Positions 1 to 11,480 are shown, numbered from the stretch's first letter. The stretch: DNA of 64,000 nucleotides from Symsagittifera roscoffensis (GCF_963678635.1 NC_087065.1:17249623-17313622), one strand, 5' to 3'. Numbers and translations: made by a program. The notes: generated from the sequence alone by a model not told the origin.

Positions 1-1204
1 TGAAATTCGTGGGGTACTGAATGGTGGGTCAAATTTTTTAGGCCAATCTCTGAAGAAGACTTCACTTGCTAGATCCAAGTCACTGCAGAAATTGCACCAC
101 TTTCCGTTGCGCCTCCATCAACATCAGCTTACCGTCTCCGTAGATATCGACGGTGTTTCAAACGAGGTTGGTGTACCCCCATATCATGAATCTTTCCGAG
201 TTTTTGTGGCGTGAAGATGTCACATCGGTTGAAGACGTTTTGCATTAAACTCGGCATTTTTCCTTGCCCTGTACTCTTCCTTGTGCGCGTCAAACACTCA
301 AACACCCAAGGACAACAATGAAGATGTTTGATGACAATTTTTACGCTATTGGATAAAACTTCAACCCTTCAATTAATGTGATTGCGAAAGCAAAGGATAT
401 TGTGAGGAGTTGCGATCTTTAGAAATCTCAGATTTGAAATGCCACTATGTAAAAGTCTTCAGGACTTGTTGAGTTGAGTTAGACCTGAGGTCCAAGCGTA
501 TATTCTGGAACTGACTACTTTTATTTTTGTTTCCTTGGTCTTTGATTCTAGTGGTCTGGTGTTTTCTTACGCAGTAAAGGCACGGGGTAAAGGTAATCTG
601 AATCACCCCTAATTAAGCAAAAGCCTATGGAACCGGTAAACCCGTAAAAATGGCTTGAAGCGTTGCATGTTTTTATCAATTTTTGAATGGCCTTCTAGTC
701 TGTTTGTCTGAGAAAAGGAGGTTAATTCATTCCCCGTTGCTACTTCAGCATCTCTTTCGATCTTCATTGGTTAAGAAGAAGTACGGAAGACGGTTTATCG
801 GTTTTATGGTCTCTAGGGAACAGATACATGCAAAAAATTCTGGGGAATTCTGTTTGAAGCCCATTTCATGTATGAAGCTACTCAAACTGCTGGGTTGTTT
901 TTCTTTTTCGACACGCTTTCCCTGCGATTCGATACTAAATGTCTTTTGATCCTCACCGTTTTTGGGAATGGGGTTTCCTAGGGTAATGGTCAAGGTTGCC
1001 TGTCGATGAGGTGTTGACTTTCGGGTGGCCTCTGTTGGTGTTTCCTGTGTTCTCTGTGGTTGCGAAGTTTGTGGGGGCGTCCGCATGATGTCGATTCGCT
1101 TGGTGGATTCGCTTGTGGAGGTCGTCCGCATGATGTGTCGGAGGACCAGTCGTCACTTGAAGATGTCGGCATTGTCGACTTTTTTCTATCGCCTTTCCGG
1201 AATA
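1..1204. other. no host gene seen; probable 3' flank of the decayed Gypsy element
   Basis: I recognise no conserved protein here. The stretch lies just downstream, in - strand terms, of the Gypsy integrase block, so it should hold the end of pol and perhaps one LTR. I could not define LTR ends because no second copy is visible in the window. Short open frames exist on both strands at 683-1234 but none resembles a family I know. Confidence 0.4.
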
Positions 1205-2580
1205 TCAAGCCTCTTGTTGTCTGACTTTCGGTAGGCCCGTTTCATGGTCTTCTTTGAACATTGGGTGCTGGGGCGCGTTTGGCTGTTCGATATCTGAAAA
1301 ATGAAATCCTCGACCTGTTCTTCTTGCGGATCTGTATGCACTGTAATTGCTTAATCGTGAACGTCTGCACGTTCTATAGGTCATGGGCTTCGGCACAAAA
1401 GCAAATCCACTGTTTCTTGATAAGCGATGTTGTTTCCTTTCACATTGTACCCATGCTGTATGTGGTGTGAAGGTTAGAAAATTTCCATCTGTGAGTTTGT
1501 GCTTTTGTTCAAATTTTTTTCGGTCTTTTACTTTCATTGCTATCTCATTGTTTTTTAGGCTACCTCTTGTATGTTTTTTAGTTTTTGGGTCAACTTGTGC
1601 TGCTGTTCGTTGGAACTTTGAATTCAAGGCTTCTTTTTCCCTAGATAACGAAAACCCAGTTCTCAAACCTGTTTTGCTTGGATTAGAAGACGTTCCCGTT
1701 TCCCTGTGGAAATCGGCCTGTATTGGTTCTGGTACGTTTTGAATTATTCTTTATTTTCTTGACTTTTCCTTCGCTCTCCGACACGCATTGCAAGTTGTGC
1801 AAAACTGCTGGAGGCAATGGAGGGTGCATCAGACTTTTCCGATCTAAACAGACTTGTTTTGCGTTTTCAGGATTCAAACTTTTTGGGGAACTAATTTTTG
1901 CTATATTTGAGAAGTGTGTGTTTGGTTTTTGGCCCACATTGGCTTCCAAGGGAGTAATTTTGTTCGTTTTGTGCAAAATAACTTGTAGTGTATTTTATTT
2001 ATTTCAGCTGCCATAGACGCAAGTTTGAAAGGTGTTGCGTGATCAATTCTCATTACCCCTAATCTGCATTTTAATGTTTGGATCATTCTTTCGACTTCTT
2101 CAAAGATCTATGATCGTCCGCCGGTGCAAAAAGAAGTTTAATGTTAATTGATTTGCAATAAATTTTTGTGCCTGATCGCATCTTAATTTTTGCGGTACCC
2201 CTTTGTTTAAAATGTATCTTTGCATGAATTTTATTGCGATGTCCGCCGTTGTAATTGCAACCACCTGGGCTGCTGGGAGTTTGGACCATTTATCTACTTC
2301 GACCAGAATGTATGCGCCTTTATTTAGTTCAACCGGAAAGGTCCTGCGAAATAAACCTGTACATTTTCGTTTGGTTCGACTACTGGTTCCATTTGGAAAG
2401 ACTTTTCTTTTCCTGAAGCTGGGTTTAAATTTTTAACTTGTTCTGTGCCTTGTCTGTAGTTCTGTGCCATTTGGACAATCGTCCGAGGATTCTGGGAGAA
2501 CCAAATGTTCTCGTATAGATAAGCATCGCGGCTGCTCCCGGGTTTGAGGTGGAGACTGTCGCGAATCGTTTGTCTTACCG
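1205..2580 (-). pseudogene. broken Ty3/Gypsy retrotransposon pol: integrase region
   Basis: Read on the - strand, this stretch gives in order a linker before the integrase core (about 2425-2535, containing QNPRTIVQMAQNYRQGTEQV), the integrase core (about 2110-2425, with FAGPFPVELNKGAYILVEVD and GVPQKLRCDQAQKF) and the integrase C-terminal part (about 1690-2090, with QTLKCRLGVMRID and NKITPLEANVGQKPN). This order and wording are typical of Ty3/Gypsy integrases that insert retrotransposon cDNA. The frame shifts near 2150 and 2000, and stops are present. The first catalytic aspartate of the D,D-35-E triad, expected just before FAGP, is read as tyrosine; the second Asp (RCDQAQ) is present. Reverse transcriptase and RNase H are missing upstream, so an internal deletion is likely. 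The piece 1205-1666 continues as a basic tail (KVKDRKKFEQKHKLTDG) that could be the end of pol. A dead copy is the only reasonable reading; the exact Gypsy clade is uncertain. Confidence 0.8.
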
Positions 2581-2854
2581 GTTGCGAGATGGTGATGCAT
2601 TATTCCAGCAGCAAACAGCCTCCTTCACATGTAGGCAGTTGCAGACGTTGTAGCAATAGTACCCGTAGGCTTATATGAGGCGGATCTCGAATTTTCACAA
2701 ATTTTACAATTGTCTATCTGTTCCTGTCCTTGAAGGTTGCTGCTGCTATGAAGGTAATCCCCATTACCTTCTGAAGGTTGCTCCGGTGCAGAGGCGTATC
2801 TTCTACTATCTCGAAGGTTGTTGAGCCCTGGTCCAGTTTGGCAACTATGCTTCA

Positions 2855-3438
2855 CACAATAGTTTCATGGCTTGCCTCTAGTTGTTGAGCGCTGCTGGCC
2901 ATTGTCAGTGGTGGTCTATTGGGGGATAGATCATTTCTCTGCTGGATTGCGGGATCAATTCGGCTTACGCAATGTTCATATTGCTCGTTAACCTCAACCG
3001 TCAAGTCCGTCTGCGACTCCGCATCCTGTTTGTTACGACTGTTGGTCTGAGATTGTGATTCCGCCCACTGGGTTTGTCTCTGGGTCGCGGTAAAAGTCGT
3101 GACTGCTTTTGAGCTGCTAGTCCCTTCGGTCGTTGAAGCCCTAATCTTGACCTGTGTTGGGCTTTTGACCGAGAAGACTTTCTTTGGCCTTTGGCTAAAA
3201 TGTTGTATCTTTTCTTTGGCGTCTCGGATGTTAGGCGGGCTCGTCGAAATATATAGTGAGGACGATGTCCACCTTTCATAGGTTTTTCTTGAAGTCGTTC
3301 TGCGGTGCCATCTAGGATCGGAAAAGCTCTCCTCTCGATCCGACTCTCCTCGCCAAGTTATTGCCTCCGCTGCCTCTAGCTCGTGCCGAGTCCGTTGGAA
3401 ATCTTCTTTTAAATCCTTTGTTTTCTGGTCTCCGGCTC
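2855..3438 (-). pseudogene. gag-like open frame upstream of the Gypsy integrase
   Basis: On the - strand a frame of about 194 codons runs without a stop from just after a TGA near 3438 to a TGA at 2852-2854. It has no ATG near its start, so it begins as a fragment. The product is hydrophilic and rich in Q, T, S, R and E (for example ELEAAEAITWRGESD and TFTATQRQTQWAESQSQT), with no zinc knuckle. Such composition fits a retrotransposon gag or gag-pol linker. It lies directly upstream, in the same orientation, of the integrase block at 1205-2580, which supports that origin. I do not recognise a specific gag family, and this is an inference from position and composition. Confidence 0.4.
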
Positions 3439-3926
3439 ATATTTATGTGAAATGAAAATTTAATAGGATCGATCGTTTATTTTTCATGGTTGTTTGTGGA
3501 GTGCTGAATTCTAGGAGAAGAGTCAATCAAATGATTACTTTTGATAGAAATTTTGTGACCGTGAGCGGTACATCCGGCTATCGTGTTTAGAATGACACTG
3601 TCAATCAATTCGAGGCTAGCAAGGAGTGCGTCATTTGATGCTACTACAAATTCCTCATCGCGCGCACTAAGGGGTACTGCTAACCCTATTGGGTTTCTCG
3701 ACCTGTACTCTATTTGATACCCTGTGTATGTACTCTGTGTATGAAACTACAGGAAATAGTTCTTTTGGCTATCAGATAATGGACAGATCAAAACATACAA
3801 TGACAAAATATCTTGTCGACGAAAAAACCCATAAAGCTATCATTAATCAATTGTTCAAGAGACTCAATTTTGTAGCTAAAGCCTTATATGAAGTGGAGCG
3901 TGTTAAAACTACTATAGAACTACTAT
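3439..3926. other. no gene recognised
   Basis: Mixed-composition DNA between the Gypsy remnant and the 4-kb repeat. A 99-codon + frame at 3689-3988 starts here, but its second half is simply the translated repeat that begins near 3927, so it is not supported as a gene. LTR sequence of the Gypsy element could be included. Confidence 0.35.
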
Positions 3927-4166
3927 CGAAAATAATTGGTTGGACAGTTTTAGTATCGTCATTTGAAAATTATGCTACAAAAACCTAATTTTAATTTAAA
4001 AAACTGATTTTTGAGGCTTTATGTAACGCTTTCTTGGCAAACAAATCAAAGATTTTTAACAAAATATTTTAAAGAACTCATCAAAAATTTTAGATAAGCT
4101 CTTAAAACATTATTGTGTTGTCATTCAATTTTTGACAACAAATGTTAATTATGTCTGGGTAATTTT
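3927..4166 (+). repeat. dispersed repeat R4, direct copy 1
   Basis: About 240 bases starting at TTGGTTGGACAGTTTTAGT and including GAGGCTTTATGTAACGC and ATGTTAATTATGTCTGGG. The same sequence occurs in direct orientation at 5356-5605 with a few per cent difference, and part of it in inverted orientation at 5059-5185. It has no coding capacity. It is probably part of a non-autonomous transposon. Confidence 0.75.
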
Positions 4167-5010
4167 TTTTTCTGAGTAAAATGGTAGATCTTGAAATGGA
4201 TACTGATTCTCTATCTAGCTTTGAGAGAAGCAGCGTTATATGAATTTATCTTTTCCAATAAGCAAGCAGAAGGATATGAAAAGCGAAACAAAGCCTGTCA
4301 AGACGGTTTTAGAGCGAATGCGAAAAACGGTTTTCCCCCGAACATGCTGCTCTAAACATAAGAAAGCTGACAAGAGAGAACCAGGCTTGTTAAGGCAGGA
4401 GCTCAGATGTTCTGAAATGTTGTGCTTGTGTGCGATATTAAATGTGAAAGGTGTATATTTAGCAGTAAAGGACTGAACAAACGCGCAATAGAAGACTCTA
4501 GAGATGAGCCGATGAAGAAGTATCGACTAGAACGTGACAGTTTTTTTCTTTCGAAACTTGCCATCTGACCATCTCAAACTTGAAAACCTACAACCTATCT
4601 GAATACGTTGGTAAACCTAGTCCCTATTTTAAAACATAGGTGGACACTGGATAGTCTATAGCCTATCTTAATACATGGGAGTCTCCATCCCCATTCTCCG
4701 GCCGAACTGCTCCAACATATACTACTGATATTCCTCAAGCATTAATGTTCTTCCTTTTTCTCTGGAGTTTAGAAAATTAATTTCCTATTGAAAATTTGTC
4801 AAAAAAGCCCAATTGTTCCGTTTTTTTGGCCAGTATTGTCCATTTCCGCTCAATTAGGCCATCTATTTTTGCATTATCCTGCCTAGTTCTGATGACCTGT
4901 TAATTTTGTTCTGGACTATTCTCACATACGGAAACATTGAAATATTTGTATAAAATAACTTTATTGCCTTAATTTTTGGGTGTTACTTCTAATGAAAAAG
5001 GTAAGAAACT
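4167..5010. other. no gene recognised
   Basis: AT-rich DNA between two copies of repeat R4. A 78-codon + frame at 4240-4476 (basic, Cys- and Lys-rich) is open but matches nothing I recognise and has no supporting splice or regulatory context. Confidence 0.35.
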
Positions 5011-5326
5011 TCGTATTCGGGTACTTTGTACTCGGGAAGTTTGTCTTTGATTTTTTTGCCAAGGAATTGTTACATAAAGCCTCAAAATTCAATTTTTTAA
5101 ATTAAAATTAGGTTTTTGTAGCATAGTTTTCAAATAACGATACTGAAACTGTCCAACCAACTTTTTTCGACAGTGTGACAACTTTTCAAACTATTGTGAT
5201 TTCCTTCAATCACATCAAGGGCTTAAATATGCTATTATCATTGACACTTTCCAGAGATTATTTGTGATTCTTGAATACAAAAAAAACTCAGACAAACTTC
5301 CCAAGTACAAAGTACCCGAATACGTT
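5011..5326. mobile_element. inverted-repeat element interleaved with repeat R4
   Basis: The left end carries CGGGTACTTTGTACTCGGGA and the right end, at 5292-5326, carries its near-exact reverse complement (CCCAAGTACAAAGTACCCG), giving inverted arms of about 35 bases. Immediately inside the left arm lies an inverted piece of repeat R4 (5059-5185, ending in CGACAGTGTGACAACTTT). The matching direct piece lies outside the right arm (5344-5605, GTTGTCACACTGTCG). The order is therefore arm A, R4 inverted, arm A', R4 direct. No coding sequence is seen. It looks like a miniature inverted-repeat transposon rearranged with its neighbour. Confidence 0.6.
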
Positions 5327-5355
5327 TGAAAAAGCGTGAAAAGTTGTCACACTGT

Positions 5356-5605
5356 CGAAAAAAATTGGTTGGACAGTTTTAGTTTCGTCATTTGAAAATT
5401 ATGCTACAAAAACCTAATTTTAATTTAAAAAATTGATTTTTGAGGCTTTATGTAACGCTTCCTTGGCAAAAAATCAAAGACTTTTTAACAAAATATCTTA
5501 AAGAACTGATCAAAAAGTTTAGAGAAACTCTTAAAACTTTATTGTGTTGTCATTCAATTTTTGACAACAAATGTTAATTATGTCTGGGTAACTTATTTTC
5601 TGAGT
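5356..5605 (+). repeat. dispersed repeat R4, direct copy 2
   Basis: Second direct copy of the 3927-4166 sequence, with the same start (TTGGTTGGACAGTTTTAGT) and the same end (TGTCTGGGTAA, TTCTGAGTAAAATGGTAG). Differences are single bases and short A-run changes. Confidence 0.75.
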
Positions 5606-6265
5606 AAAATGGTAGTTCTCTCGTCACATCTATGGAAACGACAAAAACAAAGAGGATAAATCAGGGTCCTTAACAAGAAAATGAGGGGGAAAATTCGCTT
5701 TTAAATAATGGACAAAAGGAAACACGTCAATTAGAGATTGTTTTCTAATATGTTTTCTAATATTTTAGACAAAATTTATCTTGAGATGTTTTTCAGTCAT
5801 TTTTGTGACCTGTTTTCAGCGTTGCGATTTAGTTAATGATCGTAAGAACGTAACAAACAAGCACTTCGGCAAGTGTTCGAGCTCGTTCTGTGCCAAATAT
5901 GACTGCAGAATATCTAAATTGCCTGCAAGAAGCAGTCAAGAATTATCACTGACGGTAAACTTCATAGACGAGGAGTTCTGGCGAGCGATGTCAAGAAGTC
6001 GCGGACGAGAGGAGTTCTGGATGACCGTCGATTACGAGGTGGTAGAAGAAGCACCATACGAAACAAATGTCTACAAATACCCCACAGACAGAAAAGGTTA
6101 ATCTAACTTTAACAAAACCGGACCATGGTGATGATGAAATTAAGGGTAGAAACAAAGGGGCTCCATTTTTATCATCATTCTCAGTGAAAAAATCACAAAA
6201 TCAATCAAGCTGATTGAATTCAATAGTGGATTCAGGGGGTTTTCTTTTACGACCTCCATTTTTGG
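5606..6265. other. no recognised gene; one unassigned 106-codon frame
   Basis: A + strand frame at 5781-6101 encodes 106 residues with several Cys near the start and an acidic patch (VDYEVVEEAPYE). I do not recognise it. There is no clear splice or promoter context, and it sits just beyond the BEL/Pao remnant, so it may be element or LTR sequence read by chance. Confidence 0.3.
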
Positions 6266-6853
6266 TTATTTTTTGTAAAAAACTGATGAATGGTTGTTGA
6301 GATCAAATTTCACAGTTTTCTGGAAAACTTTAGATTGCTCGATGTTTTCAATTTTTTTGACACGTGTGTAATTCTGTCGGGAAGATAGGTGTCGTGTGCC
6401 ATCCAGTCCGGAGACTCGACCACTTAGCTTTATCAGGCCACCTTTTGGAAATGACTGATTGTTCGGTTTTAGAACCATGATTACACGCATATTGAACGGG
6501 TCAAGTCCAAAGTTTTGATTATGCATATAATTTGTATATAAATTGTATAAAATGAGTAAAAATTTAGTTTTAATTGGCTTTTTGGTCCAGAAGTCAATCT
6601 TATTAATAAACAAGTCGTACGAACCGACGGGTTGGAACCGAAGGGAAAGGGGGTTGGACCCGGTTTTTTGTTGCAATTCATTTGAAGTAATAGTCTGAAA
6701 TCTTCTTGTGAAAATACCTAGTGCTGTTATAAGTTTACACGAGCGCGCTATGGCATCCAAGCTGGTGAAAGCTTCTAGCACTTGACCTAGTGGCCCGATG
6801 CTTTGTGGTGTGAGGTCCTCAAGTATCCGCAAAAGGACATATTTTTTTTCCAC
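6266..6853 (-). pseudogene. BEL/Pao retrotransposon pol, C-terminal integrase-associated domain
   Basis: A 195-codon - strand frame. Residues about 6-55 (VLLRILEDLTPQSIGPLGQV, then LITALGIFTRRFQTI) match the layout of the domain that closes BEL/Pao polyproteins (DUF5641 type), where a 'PLG.V' motif is followed by a 'V.TR' strand. The rest of the frame, below about 6690, is not recognisable and is probably non-coding or LTR. The block continues the pol fragments at 6877-8455 on the same strand in the expected order. The domain helps integrase bind DNA in intact elements. With the frame broken upstream it cannot be part of a working protein. Confidence 0.65.
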
Positions 6854-6876
6854 TACTTTTTAGACAGTTTGTATAA

Positions 6877-7433
6877 ATGCGCTTCATTGAAGTCTGCTGC
6901 GGGGATGTTGGAGAAGGGATGACCAACCAGAAAGTGGTTGTGCATCAGCGGAAGGTCGTCGTCGATGTCGCTGCTGTCATGGTTTACAGTACACAAGTTG
7001 ATTGTTGCCTCTGTTTACACTACAAGGGTATAGTAAGTATGCTCGTTAAACGATTCGAACGCAAGGGCCACTCGAGATTTGAGGCGCCACTCGACGTTGT
7101 TTAGTGTGTCGAATTGCTGTCATGATGTTGTCCGTGGCAAGGCTGTCCGTTGTCTCTCAGTACACTGCTCGTGTAGAGAAGCAAGTGATTAACCAAATTC
7201 ACTTTTTTTCCGTAGCATCATCAAGAGCAATGTAGAATGGACATTGCCATGGGCCAATTTGATTCTTTTCGAAAAGGAAAAAGATAATCGGTCGAGTCCT
7301 CGAAGCTTGATGATGGCAAGTCAGCGATGCGAGAATTTAAACCTATGCTATGAAACTTCCTGCAGAGATACCCATCAGGTCGAAATTGTCTTGAGGTTCT
7401 TCTAAGTCCCATCATGACAAAACTCTGTTGCAA
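6877..7433 (-). pseudogene. BEL/Pao retrotransposon pol, integrase fragments
   Basis: Two pieces of integrase are readable on the - strand. The upstream piece (7221-7433) contains RIADLPSSSFEDSTDYLFPF, which resembles the 'DLP....F...D.FGPF' entry to the BEL/Pao integrase core. The downstream piece (about 6877-7100) contains VEWRLKS and then DDDLPLMHNHFLVGHPFSNI, which resembles the 'L.PNHFL.G.P' motif near the end of the core. Stops and a frame change separate them, and the middle of the core with its catalytic residues is not readable. The 75-codon + frame over this stretch is a shadow. Order and orientation agree with the reverse transcriptase block at 7851-8455. Confidence 0.7.
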
Positions 7434-7850
7434 TTAGTTACAAAAGTACTCAGTGCTAAGATGCACACAGTATGTTCCTTTGCATCAACGATTGTTAGCT
7501 GCTTAGCTGCGTCTGGCAGAGGAGAATACCTTGTCGTCGTGCTCTTGTCAGTTCATTGTCGAAAAAGGGTGTAAAGTTCATTTTCATTGTTAAATTGCTG
7601 ATTGGTATGTAATTGATTGTGAGTATCCAGATTTTTTTGGGGGGTTGCCGTTGAGAAGTAATTTGGCTTTCTCTAATTTTTTCATTAATCTTGAACGTTT
7701 TTCTTTTTTTCTTAGATTGCCGATAAAAAAAAACAAACGCGGGCAGTAACTCGTCCAGTGCGATGTCTGTCTCTCACAGGATTCGTAGTTGAGCTGCCAA
7801 CTGTTGTAGCGATACTATGTGTGCTGATCTTGTCGATTCCACAAGTTGCC
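7434..7850 (-). other. unreadable middle of the BEL/Pao remnant
   Basis: The stretch lies between the reverse transcriptase and integrase blocks, where RNase H should be. I see no conserved motif on either strand; it is either strongly decayed or replaced. Confidence 0.35.
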
Positions 7851-8455
7851 TCATCGTGTGGTGAGCAATTCAAGTGCGTTCAACCAGAACTTAGTTATGT
7901 CATTAAGTCGGATTCCACGCCTAGTGGCATGGTCGTTAGATATGAGTTTGATTAGGTTGAAACGCATCTGTCCAAGTGGCAATTTCAGCTTTGTGAGCGT
8001 TTTTAGTCTTGTTTGGCGTGCCGATGGAATTGAAATTTTCGTCATGTAGAAACTTTCATGCAAAATTTTAATAATATAGGTCATGGTTACGCAGTATCTG
8101 GCAGCTGTCCGATGAAGAGCAAAGTTGGCAATTGATTCTGAGCATTTTCCACCAAATTAGGTCGCGTTTTTGGGTATTGCTTTTTCTGGTAATAAAATTT
8201 TTAGTGAGCCAAAGGAAGCGAAACGAATTTTGATCCTCCTCTTTAATATCTTTTTGCGTACACATTACTGCAAAATCCCACGATACCACTATGGGCTTTT
8301 CCCAGACTCGTAGAAGGCTAAACACTTTGTTTAGTGGGCCTCGTTCAATTTCATGGCAAGGATTCAACGAGACGGCCTTTGTACGTCAAGGCAATGTTGC
8401 CCACCCTACGTAGCTTCCCTGGTTTGATTTCCTTACTCACCGGCTGGGGTGGCAA
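7851..8455 (-). pseudogene. BEL/Pao retrotransposon pol, reverse transcriptase fragments
   Basis: Three frames on the - strand give successive parts of a BEL/Pao reverse transcriptase. The first (about 8370-8455) has KPGKLRRVGNIALTYKG. The second (8068-8367) has RGPLNKVFSLLRVWEKPIVV and KEEDQNSFRFLW, which match the 'D..MFHQ..V...D.D..RFLW' region. The third (7851-8084) has SFYMTKISIPSA and QMRFNLIKLISN, the place of the YVDD box and the following helix. The active-site aspartates are not intact: the FYM segment reads TK where DD is expected. The block is followed on the same strand by integrase fragments, giving the normal RT-to-integrase order. It is a dead copy. Confidence 0.75.
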
Positions 8456-9129
8456 GATAACAAAATATGCACCAAAAAACGGTTTTGATAATTATTGAAT
8501 CAATTAACTCAGCTATAAAATGCAAAATCTTGATAGCTAAGAAACCATTAATGGTTGTTCATTAAGTTCTGTATTTCACAACTATATTTTTCTACTTGCG
8601 GGTAGTTCTATATGGTTACTTCTTCAATGAGCAGTTTTTTTTGGTGAATGTTTGATCGAAGTTTTAATTGGCGTCAAGTTTTGACCATAGTGAATTATTA
8701 TAACAAACTTTTGACCGATTGGTCATTTTCGGAACCGTAAACGTTTCAAAGAATGAATGTAACTGGAATTTGAAGAGAACCCTACATCAGCCTTGCTAAT
8801 TTTGGACTATATGCTTGAGTTAAATGCTAGAAGTTTTTCAAATGTTTATGTTTTTAACTCATAAGACTTAGTTAGAGATGAATACCAAACATCTCTCTTT
8901 TTTCATGAACGAAGCAAATGTGTAGGTTGGGTTTTTCAGTTAAATTTAGCCACCTTTAAAAAATTACCTGTGATTTTACATGGAAGCGCTTTTTGCAATG
9001 ATTCAGACACCAAAGACAATTCTCCAAAAATTATCTATGAGTCGATAAAACTTGATCTCAAGTTTGTGTATTTTATGGTCAAATTCGTGTTTAATTGTAC
9101 GCTCGTTTTTTGTTCCTTGTTCTATTTTC
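8456..9129. other. no gene recognised
   Basis: AT-rich DNA upstream of the BEL/Pao fragments. No conserved motif on either strand; it could include gag or LTR remnants of the same element. Confidence 0.35.
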
Positions 9130-10190
9130 AAAGAAAATCCCGGGTCGAAATTCCAGACTCATGTCCAGACTTTCGCGACAAATTTTTGGCATGTCTAGAC
9201 TTTCCAGACCAAAATCAAGCATGTCCAGACTTTCGTGACCATGATAATCCGTCGCGACTTTTGCGACCAAAGCGGAGGTTGCGCGACCAAAACATCACAA
9301 CTCATATTTGCTGTGTCCGGACTCTCGCGACCGAATAACTCAGGCGCGAATTGTGCGGCAAAGGCGAATACGGCTGGACCCTGCGGCTCAGGAAACACGG
9401 TGACGGCACGACTAAGAAAAGTTTTTCAGGGCTTCCGCGACCGAGGTAGATACAACGCAGCTCACAAAACGGCGCGACCGGCTTGGTCAGCGCGACCAAA
9501 AGATGCAACTTCAAGACTTTTGTGGACGAGGAGGAGACGGCTCGACTTTCCAGACCGAGACGGAGACGGCGCGACTTTCTAGACCGAGGCGGAGACGGCG
9601 CGACCAAGAATCAATTGGCGCAATTTTCCAGACCAAGACGGAGATGCCGCGACTTTTCAGACCAAGCAGTTAAAGGGAATTTGTTGTTCATTTTCATTGT
9701 TGTTCCTTGGTCGCGAAAGTCGCGCGGTATCAAACATGGTCGCGCCGCGGGTCGCGCCGCATCCGGATCCAGACCCAAATTGCATAGTCGCGCCGAAAAT
9801 TTAAGTCTGGCAAGTCTAGGCATAAGGTCTGGAAAGTCTGGCTATGAGTCACACCAAGGGTCGCGCCGCATCAAGATTCAGACCCAAACTGAATAGCCGG
9901 GCTGAGAGTTTGAGTCTGCAAAGTCTGGACTTACGGTCTGGAAAGTCTGGACATGAGTCGCGCCGTGGGTCTCAAAAGTCTGGAAATACTAAAATTTGGT
10001 CGCGAAAGTCTGGACACAGACTTTCGCGATCCATGTCCAGAGCTTTGCGACCAAGTTTCGATATATCCAGACTTTCGCGACCCACGGCGCGACTCATCTC
10101 CAGGCTTTCTAGACTCAGTCTCTCGGAGCGACTATGCAATTTGGGTCTAAATCCGGATGTGGTGCGACCCTCAAAATTCAAATTCTGTAA
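9130..10190. repeat. GC-rich degenerate repeat block with head-to-head arms
   Basis: The block is built from scrambled copies of two words, CCAGACTTTC and GCGCGACC or CGCGACCAA. From about 9160 to 9680 they read in this sense (CCAGACTTTCGCGACC). From about 9700 to 10020 they read mainly as the reverse complement (GGTCGCGAAAGTCTGG), and at 10020-10110 they turn back. The CG-rich words stand out sharply against the AT-rich surroundings. Open frames of 65-137 codons occur only because of the base composition and encode low-complexity PDFRD-type strings, so I do not call genes. It resembles a satellite or the internal repeat of an unknown element. Confidence 0.7.
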
Positions 10191-10386
10191 ATGATTTTGA
10201 GACCTTGACCCGGGATAGTATGCATATGCGGGTGAACTAACTCTATTTGAAACAAAAAACTTAAAATCGTTAAGTTTTGTTTTTGCGATTAATCGTACCT
10301 TTTTTGATGATAAGGGCCACAGCAACAGATTTCCGTTGTTATTGTTTCTATTTACATAAGTTAAGCACAATAACTTTTCCAGAAAC

Positions 10387-10586
10387 NNNNNNNNNNNNNN
10401 NNNNNNNNNNNNNNNNNNNNNNNNNNNNNNNNNNNNNNNNNNNNNNNNNNNNNNNNNNNNNNNNNNNNNNNNNNNNNNNNNNNNNNNNNNNNNNNNNNNN
10501 NNNNNNNNNNNNNNNNNNNNNNNNNNNNNNNNNNNNNNNNNNNNNNNNNNNNNNNNNNNNNNNNNNNNNNNNNNNNNNNNNNNNNN
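10387..10586. other. assembly gap (200 N)
   Basis: Exactly 200 N, a conventional scaffold gap of unknown true size. Frames called across it are artefacts. Confidence 0.99.
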
Positions 10587-11480
10587 CACATATTCTTATA
10601 TGGTTTATATGGAATATTTCTAATCATACAACGCGCAAAATGTTTTTTGGAAAGTGATGTCGGAAAATTTATGGAAATGCATTATGCTAACGATTTCATA
10701 CGTAGGCAATCTTCTATGGCTTCTGTGAAACCATATATGGTGCGACCTATGATTGCACCTTTTGGCCAACCCGGGTGATCATGTTTCATTCATGAAAAAG
10801 GTTATTTTCACTCGCCCTATGATTATTGTAATTCAGCTATTTCATTTCCAAAAATGGTAAATATTCGCCGAAACCTAATTCGAATTAAAACAAAATTAGC
10901 TGCTTGATTGTTGACAATGTTTTGTTGCAGATTATCGTCACAAGTATCACAAGTAGAAAAAAAATCGAAAAAAAAATGTTTTGAAAGGATGTCATATAGG
11001 GCAAAAACCAGTTGAAAAAATAGTGATGCGATTTATATTTTAACCAATGAGGATATTTTTCTCTGATGTATGGGTGATTGTGAATGGGTAGTTTTTTGTA
11101 CTTCAAATCAGAAGCATATGGAGTTTTGTAAAGTTGTAATCAAACATATCTTATTAGACAAAGGTTTTGACTCACAGGTAAGTACGTCAGTAAAAAGTAC
11201 TTGATCAGTTATTTCCACATCAACTTGAAATAAAAAAGGAGTTTCCAAAGGCATAAAAAGCTTACTAAATCATTTACAAAACGTTTGATGTTAAAACCAA
11301 ACTTTTGGGTGACTTAGTTAGCACGATTTTTTAAAAATAAACCATAGGGAAAGATCTAAAGTGTAGATTGTCCACTTTTTAATTACTTTCCAAAACTTCA
11401 GACTGGTAGTGTTTTTATTATATCTCTAGGACAAATCTTTTTAGCTTGACTGCTTTGAATACGTTTTAAATGCAAATGGA
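10587..11480. other. no gene recognised
   Basis: AT-rich sequence after the gap. No protein motif, repeat copy or clear hairpin was found. Confidence 0.35.

Noticed and set aside
6481-6681. 66-codon - frame inside the BEL/Pao C-terminal block
   Set aside because: It overlaps the better supported frame 6266-6853 and has no recognised motif.
9972-10657. Frames of 88-205 codons across the first gap
   Set aside because: They are read through N bases and the GC-rich repeat; nothing supports coding.
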